Origin: Alnus glutinosa
Lineage: Eukaryota > Streptophyta > Magnoliopsida > Fagales > Betulaceae
Assembly: GCF_958979055.1 (NCBI RefSeq)
Contig: NC_084893.1
Coordinates: 7,567,071-7,631,070, forward strand
Reading direction: 5' to 3'
Length of the DNA: 64,000 nucleotides
Below the pieces are notes generated by a model, which was not told where the DNA came from, made no database searches, and was given only the letters and a program-made list of their open reading frames with translations. Of the stretch, positions 23,073-34,279 are shown in pieces. The position numbers were made by a program, and so were the translations under genes. Positions within the stretch are counted from its first letter, which is position 1, and each line of letters opens with the position of its first letter.

Positions 23073-24066
23073 GGGAAAAATATATATAATTCCCTCAAAT
23101 TAATATATCATTGTCAATATACCCTTTAAACTATTAATTGTATCAATCTCTTCTCTTAAATTATCAGAAAATGTCAATGTCCCCCTAATGACAAAAATGC
23201 CTTTCATAAAATTATTAAAATAAAATAAAAACTAAAAAAAATTATTAAAAAAATATAAAATAACAAAAATTTATTCCAAAAAAAAAAAAAAATTAAAACT
23301 GTTTTTTCTTTTTCTTTCTTTTTTTTTTTTAAAAATAATTGTCAGTTTTTTTTTTTATTCTTTTAAAAAAATGTTCTTTTTCGTTTTTTAATTTAATAAA
23401 AACAGGTTTTTTTTTCATTTGTTTTTTTTTTTTAAAAAAAAAAATAAATTTCGGTTATTTTTTGTTTTTATCGTTTTTTTTCTTCAAAAAAAAATTGTTT
23501 TTCTTAATTTAATAAAAACTGTTTTTTTTTTTTCATTTGTTTTATTTTTTAAAAAATAAATAAATTTCAGTTATTTTTTGTTTTTTGTTTTTTCGTTTTT
23601 TTTCTTTAAAAAAAAATTGTTCTTTTTTCGTTTTTTAATTTAACAAAAACTGGTTTTTTTTTTTTTTTTTTTTTTTTCATTTGTTTTTTTTTTTTAAAAA
23701 AAAAATAAATTTCAGTTATTTTTTGTTTGCTTTTTTTTTTTTTAAAAAAAAAAAAAAAAATTAAAAATTTGTTCTTTTTTTTTTTTTTTTAAAAAAAAAA
23801 AAAATTTTTGTTTCGTTTTTTATTTAATTTTTTTTAAAATATATATTTTTTAGTTTTTTAGTTTTAGTTTTAATTTTTTGAATTTATGAGGACATTTTTG
23901 TCTTATAAAAAAAAATTAGGGTCATTTTTGTCTTTTTGTTAGTCTTAGGGGGACATTGACATTGACATTTTTTGGTAGTTTAGGAAGGGACATTGACACA
24001 ATTGATAGTTTAGGGGGTACATTGACAATTGAGTGGTAGTTTGAGAGGTTTATGCGTACTTTTCCC
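23073..24066. mobile_element. Foldback/Mutator-like non-autonomous element with about 120-bp arms
   Basis: The left arm 23073-23190 (GGGAAAAATA..., TTGTCAATATACCC, AATGTCAATGTCCCCCTAA) is repeated inverted at about 23945-24066 (TTAGGGGGACATTGACATT, GGGGGTACATTGACAA, CTTTTCCC). The core is a T- and A-rich array of about 120-bp units, each containing TTAATTTAATAAAAAC, TTTCATTTGTTTT and AAATTTCAGTTATTTTTTG, seen at about 23385, 23505 and 23635. Flanks are A-rich, so the target duplication cannot be read with confidence. No ORF. Confidence 0.75.
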
Positions 24067-24083
24067 AAAAAAAAAAAGAAAAA

Positions 24084-24236
24084 AAGGGAGTGATCCTTGT
24101 ACTCTTTGTGTACAACAATGGCACAACACTAAGACACATTGGGGTGAGACCTACTATGTGAGCTCCACCCCAATATGCCTTGGTGTTGTGTCATTGTTGT
24201 GCATTATGAGTGTTTTGATAATTTCTCAAAGAAAAA
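24084..24236. mobile_element. Hairpin MITE, about 150 bp
   Basis: ACAACAATGGCACAACACTAAG followed by CATTGGGGTG on the left is mirrored by CACCCCAATATG and CTTGGTGTTGTGTCATTGTTGT on the right, so the element forms one long imperfect hairpin around a short AGCTCCACC loop region. It sits 18 bp right of the foldback element ending at 24066. No coding capacity. Confidence 0.75.
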
Positions 24237-24826
24237 AAGAAACAAATCGAGAGTGACTGCCTCCAAAATTCTTAAACCATGGTTCTTATTCACATTCGGC
24301 ACAACAAATTTACTTTTAATTTTTTTAGCTACCCCGTCCAAGTCACTTATGTCCTACTCTCTATTTTAATTATTCACTTTCAATATTACATTTAAATATT
24401 ATTTTCAAGAAGTCTTTATTGAGAGCATAGAGAATATTAGAGATTGAAAAAAGAAAAGAAAAAAGTAGCCAAATTGTTGAGTCGGAAACAACTCTTTTTT
24501 TTTCCATTTTAACATCTGAACTAGCTAAAATAACATTTGACTACATGAACGGGAATGCTTAAAGCATCTCCAGACTCCAGCAGACCCTTCATATGGCTCG
24601 TTATGGTTATATTTAGTTATTATGAGCCACTTTATTCTTTCGACATATATTTCATAATAGAGCATTTCCATCCATTTTGCTAGCATCTTCTAATCTTCTT
24701 CTTCTTCTTCTTCTTTTATTTTTTATTTTTTATTTTTTTAATTCCTTTCTCTCCCCTCTTTCCCCCTTTCTATCTCCTTCTTTCTCAACTTTCACAACAA
24801 AAAAATACATTAAAAAATAATATTTA

Positions 24827-24991
24827 AGGATAATTTTATAAAAGGGCATCAAATTATACGCAGTTTTAAAATAAAGGTACTGAACTAGCAAACGTCTCAA
24901 ATTGGGGTATTCACGTTTTCAAACGTCTCACTTAAGGATACTACGTTAAGATTTGCTTTAAATCCTGCCAAAATTCCTAAAATATCCATGT

Positions 24992-25029
<38 letters not shown>

Positions 25030-25326
25030 TAAAAAAAAAAATTTATAAAATTTTTCAAAGATTCATGCATTTGTATTTTTTCAAATTCAATTAAATTCTG
25101 ACAAACACCTAAATCTTAGTATTTTTCTCTTCTTCTTTTTTTTTTTTTTCCTAAAAAAAGATAGGGATATTTTGGGTACTTCATTAGGATTTAACAGCAA
25201 ATCCTAACGGAGTACCCTTAGGTGAGATGTTTGGAAACATGGATACTCCGGTTTGAGACGTTTGCTAGTTTAATAAGCTTATTTCAAAACGGCGTATAAT
25301 TCAATACTCTTTTGTGAAGTTATCCC
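24827..25326. mobile_element. Mutator-like MITE, 500 bp, with 9-bp target duplication
   Basis: TAATATTTA flanks both sides (24818-24826 and 25327-25335), the 9-bp duplication typical of Mutator-type transposition. The arms are about 150 bp: left AGGATAATTTTATAAAAGGG, AACTAGCAAACGTCTCAAA and AACGTCTCACTTAAGG; right, inverted, GGGATAACTTCACAAAAG, AACTAGCAAACGTCTCAAA and AACATCTCACCTAAGG. The centre is a T homopolymer of about 38 bp plus AT-rich DNA. There is no transposase. Confidence 0.85.
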
Positions 25327-25394
25327 TAATATTTAAAAGAAGTAAAGAGTATAATAAATAATCTATTAGAATTTATATTAAAAAATTAATAATT

Positions 25395-25433
<39 letters not shown>

Positions 25434-25444
25434 AGTAGTTAAAG

Positions 25445-25849
25445 TAACCACTACAGTTAAAAATGGTCGTATTTTCTTCATTAGGTTCACAAAAGATAGA
25501 GGAAACTTACCAACCGACATAAACGCCGACTCTATTTTGCATTTTCTTGACGTTTATAGGTTGATTTTGACGAAATTCAAAGCACAAACACGAGCGCATC
25601 ATTTCTATTTTGTACAGTCAGACTCAAGACCGGAAGAGTCCCGGGTCAAACCCCAAAGCCGGGGTACAGTCAACATGGGCGGCCTACCCGCCCCTAGCTT
25701 TTTTAATTTAATTTCCATTTTTTTTCCTTCTCTAGAAGAAGAAAAGTCTCCGCTTCTAATACTTTTCTTTTTCCCCTAATATTTAATGGAAATTTCATAG
25801 ATATTTTACAGAAATTTCATGAATATGTAAATCGAAGTATTGAATTATC

Positions 25850-25899
<50 letters not shown>

Positions 25900-27027
25900 A
25901 AATAGATATCCTCAAGAATAAATGTGAAAAAAATTTAATATTATCAATCCGTTAATTTTGCGTTACTACTTTTCATAGATTAAGATCTTTCCCATAATCA
26001 GAGATTAAGACTTTTCCCATGGTTTTGTATTAAGAAGGCTGATTAATTATGTTGTTAACGACTAAGTAACGTTAATAATTGTATTTATTGGACCCAAGTA
26101 TGGAAATAAGTAGTACTCATACTTCATTATGAAGTTAAAATAATGATTTATTTAGCCTATGTGGTTTGCAATTGTACCAAATTGATCCCTAGAGTGGGGT
26201 AAGCTATTTGCCCGATAAAATTGTCTTTGTCATTAGATGTACACATTGATCAAATTCACAACTAATCGTTGATTAACATATGACATTATTGATGGCCGGC
26301 CTCCCTTAACAGGGCAGCAAGCTTCCCCTTATTAGTAAAGGATGAATGGCCTCCCCTCACCATATGAGTGGCGATTGACCGCCTCTCATCAAGCGGTTGG
26401 TGCCTTCCTGTGAGGGGGGATGATAGCTAATTGCTCTTCACTTAATGAGGTACGGTCAGGGAAACCTCTTTTAAGGATGGTTAAGTACAGTCACTCCCGA
26501 ACACCATTGGTTTTCTTTTTTCTTTAAATTTAAGGGTAAAGCTTTAATTTTAAAATAAGTTATAATCCTGGAACATGCCACGTGTTAACCGACAATTGGT
26601 TGTGAGGTGCATCCACGTGGGTATCAAATAACTATAAGGAGAGGGAGAGGGACCGTGTTGAACTAATAAGAAGCTTGAAGACAGTTTTGATACGGCAGAC
26701 AATTTGGTACAATTGAGAAGACTAACAAATAATTTCCCCAATAAATTAATATTATAAAAGAAGGGAAGAAAACTGCGAAGCTAGCATTTGTTGCAAGTTT
26801 GGTTTGGTCTATCCATCTATATGCAGGCGCTGCTCTTCAACGACATGCCAGTGCGTTCAACATTCGCATATTTACGGATCCATTAATTAATATAAAACAA
26901 CTCGATCGTTTTGGGATATAATTCATGGGTTCTAGCAACTGATCATTGACTGTAAATTTTACAAAAGAAGAAAGAAGAAGAAGAAGAAGAAGACGAAGAA
27001 GAAGAAGAAGATCATATTAGAAGTAGC
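25445..27027. repeat. Segmental duplication, unit 1: upstream flank of receptor copy 1
   Basis: From about 25445 this sequence matches unit 2 (about 38360-38610 and 39948-40406) and unit 3 (about 54636-55828). Shared landmarks are the GAAACTTACCAAC and CGCCGACTCTATTTTGCATT phrases, AGTCAACATGGGCGGCCTAC, and the GGCGCTGCTCTTCAACGACA stretch near 26827. Unit 1 retains about 0.35 kb (about 26100-26480) that unit 2 lacks. A T homopolymer of about 40 bp lies at 25855-25895. The last 200 bp are the likely promoter and 5' UTR of the receptor, with a GAA-repeat just before the ATG. Confidence 0.85.
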
Positions 27028-30000
27028 ATGTCAGACAAGGAAACTGACTCTTGCTCCGTTGTGTTCATCATTTTCTTAATCTTGATAACAGGTAATTAAT
27101 AATCCAATTTTTTCTATTTTTACTTTTGATTCTTTCTCAGCTCCTCCATTAGATAATACTTTTTCTCTCTTCTTTTTTTCTTGTCAGTAAATTCATGTAT
27201 ATAGCTTCGATCGGTTGGCTCTCTTTTAAATTCACGAAATTTTCTTCCTCAAGATCATCTTTCATGGCATCCAAGACCTCTCAGTAGTACTATATATTAA
27301 CCATAAAAGCTCTCATGCATATATAATCAGACTTCCAGTTCCAAATCCAAACATTTTTTTTTTTTAAAGGTTTTATTGAGGGAATTCGCGTTCTCCGAGG
27401 ATGATTCTTGATTGCCAAACATGTTGGCGTTTTTGGAGGACGATTCTGTTTCTTAAATATGTTTGGATCTAAATTAATTATTTGATTTTACAGGTGTGCT
27501 TGTCGCTGGAAATTCTCTGGAAGCAGACAGAGATGCCCTGCTAGAACTGAAATCATTTCTCGAACGAACCAATCGCGTAAACCGAGGAGGATACTCCCAA
27601 TGGAACAGTCAGAACTCGAGTAGCCTATGCGATGATTGGCCGGGAATAATATGCAGTTCCAACCAGACAATTAGAAGGGTCACCGGCATCAACCTCTCGA
27701 ACAGCCAAATCGCCGGCGAGATATTCGGAAACTTCTCATCGCTATCCGAGCTCTCATACCTCGACCTCTCCACGAACACTCTGGGTGGAGTGATCCCGGA
27801 GGACTTGAGCCGGTGCCAGAATCTTGTGCATCTCAATCTGTCACATAACATCCTTGAAGGCGAGCTGAAATTGTCTGGATTGAGGAACCTGGAGAAGCTT
27901 GATTTGTCTGTTAACAGGTTTTGTGGGGAGGTACAGTTGAGCTTCCCGGCAATTTGTGACAAGTTGGTTGTGGTGAATATATCGGCGAATAATTTCACGG
28001 GTGGGATCAATGGTAGCTTCGATGATTGCTTGAATTTGCAGTACTTGGATTTGAGCTCAAATAACTTCAGTGGGGAGTTGTGGAATGGTTTTGCAAGGCT
28101 GCTAGATTTTTCCGTCTCCGAAAACAATCTCACAGGGCTTGTTTTGCCGTCCATGTTCACTGAAAACTGTAGCCTGGAGATTCTGGACCTGTCGGAAAAT
28201 GGCTTCATTGGTGGGGTTCCGAAGGAAATATCAAAGTGTCGAAATCTGGTTATTTTGAATCTGTCGGGGAACAATTTTACAGGGAAAATACCAGCTGAGA
28301 TTGGATCGATTTCGAATCTTAAAGCTTTGTACTTGGGGAGCAACAACTTTGCCAGTGTGATCCCTGATTCGCTTCTGAATTTGAATAACTTAACCTTCTT
28401 GGATTTGAGCAAGAACAAATTTGGAGGAGATATACAAAAGATTTTCGGGAATTTCACGCAGATTAAGTTTCTTGTATTGCACGGGAATTCATACACTGGT
28501 GGAATAAATTCGTCGGGGATTCTCAAGCTACCTAATGTTTCAAGATTAGACCTGAGCTACAACAGTTTTTCAGGTCCACTACCAGTTGAAGTCTCTGAAA
28601 TGCCAAGTTTGATCTTCTTGATCCTTGCTTACAATCAATTTTCTGGAAATATACCGCCGGAATATGGAAACATGTCCCTCCTGCAAGCCCTTGACCTTTC
28701 TTTTAACAGGCTAGGTGGATCAATACCGCCCACCCTTGGAAAATTGAGCTCACTCTTATGGTTGATGCTTGCAAACAATTCTCTAACGGGTGAAATTCCA
28801 CCGGAGTTGGGGAAATGCACAAGCTTGTTGTGGTTAAACCTTGCCAACAACCAGCTCTCTGGGAAAATCCCACCTGAATTGACGAATATTGGTAGCAATG
28901 CCACAGCTACTTTTGAGTATAATATCCGGCAAAATAACCGGATTATTGCTGGCTCAGGGGAGTGTTTGGCGATGAGGAGGTGGATTCCAGCAGACTACCC
29001 TCCTTTCAGTTTTGTGTATACCATCCTCACAAGGAAGAGTTGCAGAAGCATATGGGATCGGATACTTCAAGGATATGGTCTTTTCCCAATATGTGTAGCC
29101 GGTTCATCAGTCCGGACCTTTCAAATCTCCGGTTATGTTCAACTAAGCGGGAATCGACTTTCCGGCGAGATCCCTCCAGATATTGGCAAGATGCAGAATT
29201 TCAGTATGTTGCATTTGGGTATCAATAATTTCTATGGGAAACTCCCTCCTCAGATCGGACAGATCCCACTTGTAGTAATAAACATCTCCAGGAACAATTT
29301 CTCGGGCGAAATTCCAAAGGAAATCGGTGACATTAAATGCTTGCAGAATCTGGATTTGTCTTGGAATAACTTTTCTGACACGTTCCCGGAGAGCTTGAGC
29401 AAACTAGCTGAGCTGAGCAAGTTCAATATCTCGTACAATCCATTGATCTCAGGCACAATTCCAGCAACTGGGCAATTTATAACGTTTGGCAAGGACTCAT
29501 ATCTCGGCGATCGCCTGTTGAAACTTCCAAGGTTCATTGATAACTCTTCAGGTGAACCCCCTAAGAGTATGGATCGGAAGCCGAAAAGGCCCACAAAATT
29601 GGCTGCATTCTTGGCGTTCCTAGGTGTGACTCTAGCTTTCTTAATATGTGGGGTTTTGTCGGTCCTAATCTGCTCATTGATAAAAAGCCCATCAGAATCA
29701 CCAGGATATCTTTTACAGGAAATAAAAAGCCCGCATGATTTTGCATCAAGTTCTAGCTGTTCATCACCATGGTTGTCAGATACCGTTAAGGTCATCCGTC
29801 TGGACAAAACAGCTTTCACACATGCCGACATTTTAAAAGCTACCGGCAACTTTTCGGAGGAGAGGATTATTGGGAAGGGGGGATTTGGCACAGTGTACAG
29901 AGGAGTATTGCCTGATGGGAGAGAAGTGGCTGTAAAAAGGCTTCAAAGAGAAGGAGTGGAGGGGGAAAAGGAATTCCGAGCAGAAATGGAGGTTCTGAGC

Positions 30001-30732
30001 GGAAATGGCTTTGGTTGGCCGCATCCAAACCTTGTAACGCTTTATGGGTGGTGTCTGGACGGCTCGCAGAAAATTCTGGTTTACGAGTACATGGAAGGTG
30101 GAAGCTTGGAGGATCTTGTATCAGACCGGATGAAGCTGACATGGCGGCGGCGAATCGATGTGGCAATCGACGTAGCGCGTGCACTACTGTTTCTACACCA
30201 TGAATGCTTCCCTGCCATCGTTCACCGGGATGTGAAGGCCAGCAATGTCCTGCTCGATAAGGACGGGAAAGCACGAGTCACAGATTTTGGTCTTGCCAGA
30301 GTTGTTGATGCAGGGGATAGCCATGTGAGCACAGTGGTGGCCGGGACAGTCGGTTATGTCGCGCCGGAGTACGGGCAAACATGGCATGCCACTACAAAAG
30401 GCGACGTGTACAGTTTTGGGGTTCTGGCGATGGAGCTGGCAACAGGGCGGCGGGCGGTGGATGGAGGGGAGGAATGTCTTGTGGAATGGGGAAGACGGGT
30501 GATGGGAAATGGGCGACATGGAGTGAGCCGATCAATCATACCAGTTGTGCTTCTGGGGTCTGGGCTGGCGGAGGGGGCGGAGGAAATGAGTGATCTGCTT
30601 CGGATTGGGGTGAAGTGCACGGCGGAGTCTCCGCAGGCCAGACCAAACATGAAGGAGGTGTTAGCTATGCTGATTATGATAGCCTCCACTAGGGGAGACT
30701 TCAATTATGGCTCCTTTTCTCCTCCCCCGTGA
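27028..30732 (+). CDS. LRR receptor-like serine/threonine kinase, NILR1/At1g74360 type
   Basis: Two exons, 27028-27091 and 27494-30732, joined through a GT-AG intron in phase 1, give about 1100 residues. Residues 1-26 are a signal peptide (VVFIIFLILITG). An LRR N-terminal cap follows, with two Cys around DDWPGI. About twenty plant LRRs run to about 690, broken by a non-LRR island near 490-565 (RQNNRIIAG to GLFPICVAG). A membrane helix lies at about 724-751. The cytosolic kinase has the glycine loop GKGGFGTVYRG, Lys836 in VAVKR, HRD at 932-934 and DFG at 952, so it looks catalytically complete and of the RD class. Length and island match Arabidopsis At1g74360 (NILR1), a plasma-membrane receptor reported in immunity to nematodes; that function is family knowledge, not visible here. 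A partial duplicate lies at 40407-43126. Confidence 0.92.
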
Positions 30733-33190
30733 TTTCAGGTTTCCAGAAGAAGAAGAAAAAATGTCCATAATTCTAGGGATGCTATACACAGTTTACACAC
30801 ATATAATACTCCAAAAATTTTGACTTCTGTAATTCTTCTTGTAAACATCATTCATTAGTTGAAGGAGGGGTTTTTTTTGGTTGTAATTTTATGGATTTTG
30901 TTATGCAATTTCTTGACGCAGCTCAAGGAGAAATACCAGTAATAAGGAATCTTCAATTAATTGAGCTTAGATTATTAACTATTTCCCAGCTAATCCCAGA
31001 AAAGGAGCATGTTTTTTTTGGAGGTTTGAAAGGATGCTCTGTCGAACTTGTTTTTATCTGCAAAACATTCTCCAGCACTTGCACTTGAACAAAATATTTG
31101 GTAAAAAAAAAAATATAGAAAGCACTCACAGCAGGAAATGAAACTGCTCCTAAAACCGGCGGAGCTACGTGCCCGCAACTCCGCAAGTCACCATGTTTTT
31201 GTTTTTTTTTTTTTAAAAAATATTATAATTTAATAAAAATAAAAATTTTACTCTTTAATTTTTATTTTTTCAGTTTTACCTTCTAAATTCTAATTGCTAG
31301 TTCCGCTTTTGGCTCGTAAAGTACCTTACAAAGTCTTATTTTTAAAGAAATTATTTGTCCCACGCACTACAATTTGTATGCAAAGGATTACAACAATTTT
31401 TTTTCAAGATATAAATAAGAGTCATAAGACAATAAATGATGTAATTGTTGACTTGTGTTTGATTTGTGCTTTCTAATGACGTATCTACGAGTCTTGCCTA
31501 GAAGTAGTGTGGGTAATGTGTCATCCAGTTTCATCTCCCCTTTCTCAATTTTAGTGGCGTGGGTATTTGTTTTCCAGAAAAAAGAAAAAGGAGGTGGCTT
31601 TATGCGATTATATGCACTTTCTAGATGAAATAATGGTTGGGATGTGTTTGATTTGTGCCCTTTTACTGGCTTTCATACAGTTTTTGCCTTTGATGTAGCA
31701 GATTTAGCTTCCTAGTCTGCTTTCCCCTTGCATTCTGATTTTCTTTAGTCTTAGCATCAATAGTTAGCACTTGTGTATTATTCTATAGCTATATATTAAG
31801 AGTAGATATCAAATCAGTATTTGTTTTTGACAGAATAAAAATCTCCTATCAAAAAATGATCTTCAAGGATTTTCTTTGAATTTGACATAAACAGTGGCCT
31901 TGCTACCATTTGTTAATTCACTACCTTTCTATGTAAACATGGATCACGGTCACAAAGTCATGATCTTTTAGTTCTTGATGGAGATGCAATGTCTTTAGTA
32001 TCGTGATTGTTTTACTGTGTCATTGTCTAAAACTTCTGTTGCTTTGTTTTCAGCCATTTTATCTAAGAACTATGTCACTCCTTTGTTGCTTTGCTTTTCA
32101 AACAGATTCCGACAGTAAATTTGGTGCTATCACTATTCATATAGGAGGAAAGTATCTATGTTGCAGTTGAATTTAAATAATCATATGATTGATCTTATGC
32201 CTTTGGAGGTGAGGATTCAAATTTAAGACAGCTTGACGATTTATAAATGGCTGGATTATTTCCCTTTTCCTCAACAAATGTTCTTTCTTCTTCCTTTTTT
32301 TTTTGATGAATCAACCGTTGTTTTTTTAGCCTTTCTATTTTCTCTCAGGCACCATAAAGTTAAAACAGATTGTTTTTCTGGTTTCCACTGTGAATATCTT
32401 TTTCCCTATTAAAAAGCAGACTTCTATTCAAAGACATAAATGACTTACATAGCACTCAAGGTTGTAATTGGAGTTAGTTGAAGATATGGATTATATTGAT
32501 TTAGTTGATATACAACCTATGTCTGCTCTGTCAACCAAGATTTTCAAGCCCCCTCCTTCCCCCTCTTCTTTTTCAGAAAATGCATGAGCATTGGGCTGAA
32601 AAGTTCATTAGGAATTGTTTGGTAGAACCCAGATTATTAAATGCTCTCATATGTTTGCTGTCTATATTAAAGAGTTACTAGAAGTGTAGATGTGCATCTG
32701 TCCTAGCCTAAAAGGAAACCCATCACATAGTTAGTATAGATTCTTTGTTGCAAAAAAATAAACTTTTAGTCAGAGAGTTGGAGATAATTTCCAGTACCTA
32801 GCTATAAATTTGCTTACTAGATCTTTGATTTCTGTACAATTTGATCTGGTTAATCAATAATTTGTTGGATATAATTCGGCTTATGTGTGCCCTGATTTTA
32901 CATGACAGAGTGGCATAAGTTATTCGAAGTTGTCTTCTTCCTCTCTTCAATGTTTTTGCTTTATATGTGATAGAGTTCTTCTGCTCAGTTGTATTTGTAA
33001 TCTTGTGAACTAATATCATCGTTTGTATCAGGTGCCACCTTCTCATCCAAGTCCTAGCCCCAGTCTAACACCAGCAGATGGGCCAAGTTCAAGTCCAAGT
33101 CCAGTTCTGAGCACAAGTCTTTTGGGGACAAAGCAAAAATAGCTGACTACCTGTTTCTAATACCTGCCACCTCAACAGCCCCAACCATTT
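30733..33190. other. Intergenic DNA downstream of receptor copy 1
   Basis: After the stop codon there is a plausible 3' UTR (to about 31100). I see no gene up to about 33030. At 33032-33141 an ATCAG-preceded stretch reads in one frame as a Pro/Ser-rich peptide (PPSHPSPSPSLTPADGPSSS) ending in a TAG; it may be an exon remnant of the zinc-finger gene just downstream, but no intact gene can be built. Confidence 0.5.
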
Positions 33191-33547
33191 CTTGGTAATG
33201 TCATACTTGGAAATGAGACAGACAACTCATTTTGCGAGATGTGCCAAGTGCTGTGCTCAGGTGCCTTTAATCTCAGGCAGCACGTAGAAGGAAGAAAACA
33301 CAAGGGAAAGATAGAAGAGTTGGAACATATCAGGAAATGTGAAGGAGAGAAAGCAAACCAGCATTTGCAAGGAGCAAGGCACAGGGAGAAACTACAAGAG
33401 TTGGAATATGGAAAAGATGGTGGAGAGGTCCTAAACCGGCCGAAGTGGAGTGAATTGTGTAAACTTTGGTGTCCGAGTGAATATGATTTTAAGCAACATC
33501 TTGAAGGCCAAAAGCATGCCTTTAGGCTAAAAAGCATCTACCAGTAA
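33176..33547 (+). pseudogene. U1-type C2H2 zinc-finger protein fragment
   Basis: After a CAACAG acceptor-like site near 33178 an open frame reads PQPFLGNVILGNETDNSFCE and then MCQVLCSGAFNLRQHVEGRK, a zinc finger of the U1/matrin type (Cys-x2-Cys, His-x5-His). A linker and a second repeat follow (CPSEYDFKQHLEGQKHAF), whose first Cys pair is displaced (Cys-x3-Cys). U1-type fingers bind RNA or double-stranded RNA in plant and animal proteins. The frame closes at 33545. No start codon upstream of the first finger is in frame before a stop, so this is a lone 3' exon or broken gene. The final 34 bp are repeated in inverted orientation immediately downstream. Confidence 0.6.
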
Positions 33548-33578
33548 AGGCATGCTTTTGGCCTTCAAGGTGCTGCTT
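33491..33578. repeat. Near-perfect inverted repeat at the zinc-finger 3' end
   Basis: Arms 33491-33524 and 33545-33578 match in inverted orientation at 32 of 34 positions, separated by 20 bp. The right arm continues at lower similarity on the minus strand up to about 33650 (GAGAAACAACAAGAGTTGGAA against GAGAAACTACAAGAGTTGGA on the plus strand), so it is a second, internally deleted copy of the same gene fragment facing the first. Confidence 0.88.
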
Positions 33579-33659
33579 GTTTAGGATTTCTCCGTCACCT
33601 TTTCCAGATTCCAACTCTTGTTGTTTCTCCTTCTTTTTTCCTTGAAAATTCTGCTCAAA

Positions 33660-34276
33660 CAAAGTCTCATTAACGCGTGCAATTTTACACATTTCACAAA
33701 ACTACACATAAAAAGTTTTGGTTCAACAGAAGCATCAAACATCAGTTTCTCAAGCCGGTCCCAGCAGAGTAGTAGCTCTTTGGCTCCTCTACTCCAACAA
33801 AATGTGAACCCAACTCTCATCAGGAGAAGAGAAGCGCTTGGTTTCGGCTTCTCTTTTTGCTTTCTTGATGTTCTCTTGCAACCCGAAGCCATTGTAGCAG
33901 CCAATGCGGCTCCATGTGAGCTCACAGTAGCTCCCTCAGGGCTTGCCTTTTGCGATAAAGTTTTAGGAACTGACCCTGAGGCTGTCAAGGACTCAAGGGA
34001 CAGCTCATTAACGTGATATATAGTTTTATCTTTCTTTTCTAAGCTTCTAGATTATTTGGAGATCTAAATAATTGAATTCTAAGTATGTGTGTATGCTATT
34101 CATCAAGTGCTTAAAAACAATGTTTTTGGAATATGTTTGTGGTTGCTATATGTCATAAGTGGTATGATTCAGTGGATGAGCAGGTACATTATGTTGGGGA
34201 ATTGGAGAATGGGAAGGTTTTTGACTGCAGCTACTATCGTAGAAAGCCTCTTTCATTTCGTGTCGGCGTTGGTGAG
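33660..34276 (+). pseudogene. FKBP13-like thylakoid lumen peptidyl-prolyl isomerase pseudogene (exons 1-2)
   Basis: Exon 1 (about 33660-34012) carries a Ser-rich transit-peptide-like stretch (IKSFGSTEASNISFSSRSQQ), a twin-Arg-containing segment before a hydrophobic run (RRREALGFGFSFCFLDVLLQ), then APCELTVAPSGLAFCDKVLG, the recognisable start of the mature FKBP13 domain. A GTGATA donor follows. Exon 2 (34184-34276) encodes VHYVGELENGKVFDCSYYRR and KPLSFRVGVGE before a GTATAT donor. Breaks: about 7 extra bases (GACTCAA, near 33988-33995) shift the frame so it ends at 34016; the expected start codon context is missing; the remaining exons are not found downstream. FKBP13 is a redox-sensitive isomerase of the thylakoid lumen. 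This copy is a fragment and not expected to be functional. Confidence 0.82.
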
Positions 34277-34279
34277 GTA

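Noticed and set aside
27609..28526. 305-codon minus-strand frame inside receptor copy 1 (also at 40993-41910 in copy 2)
   Set aside because: It is the antisense shadow of the repetitive LRR coding DNA; duplicated only because the gene is.
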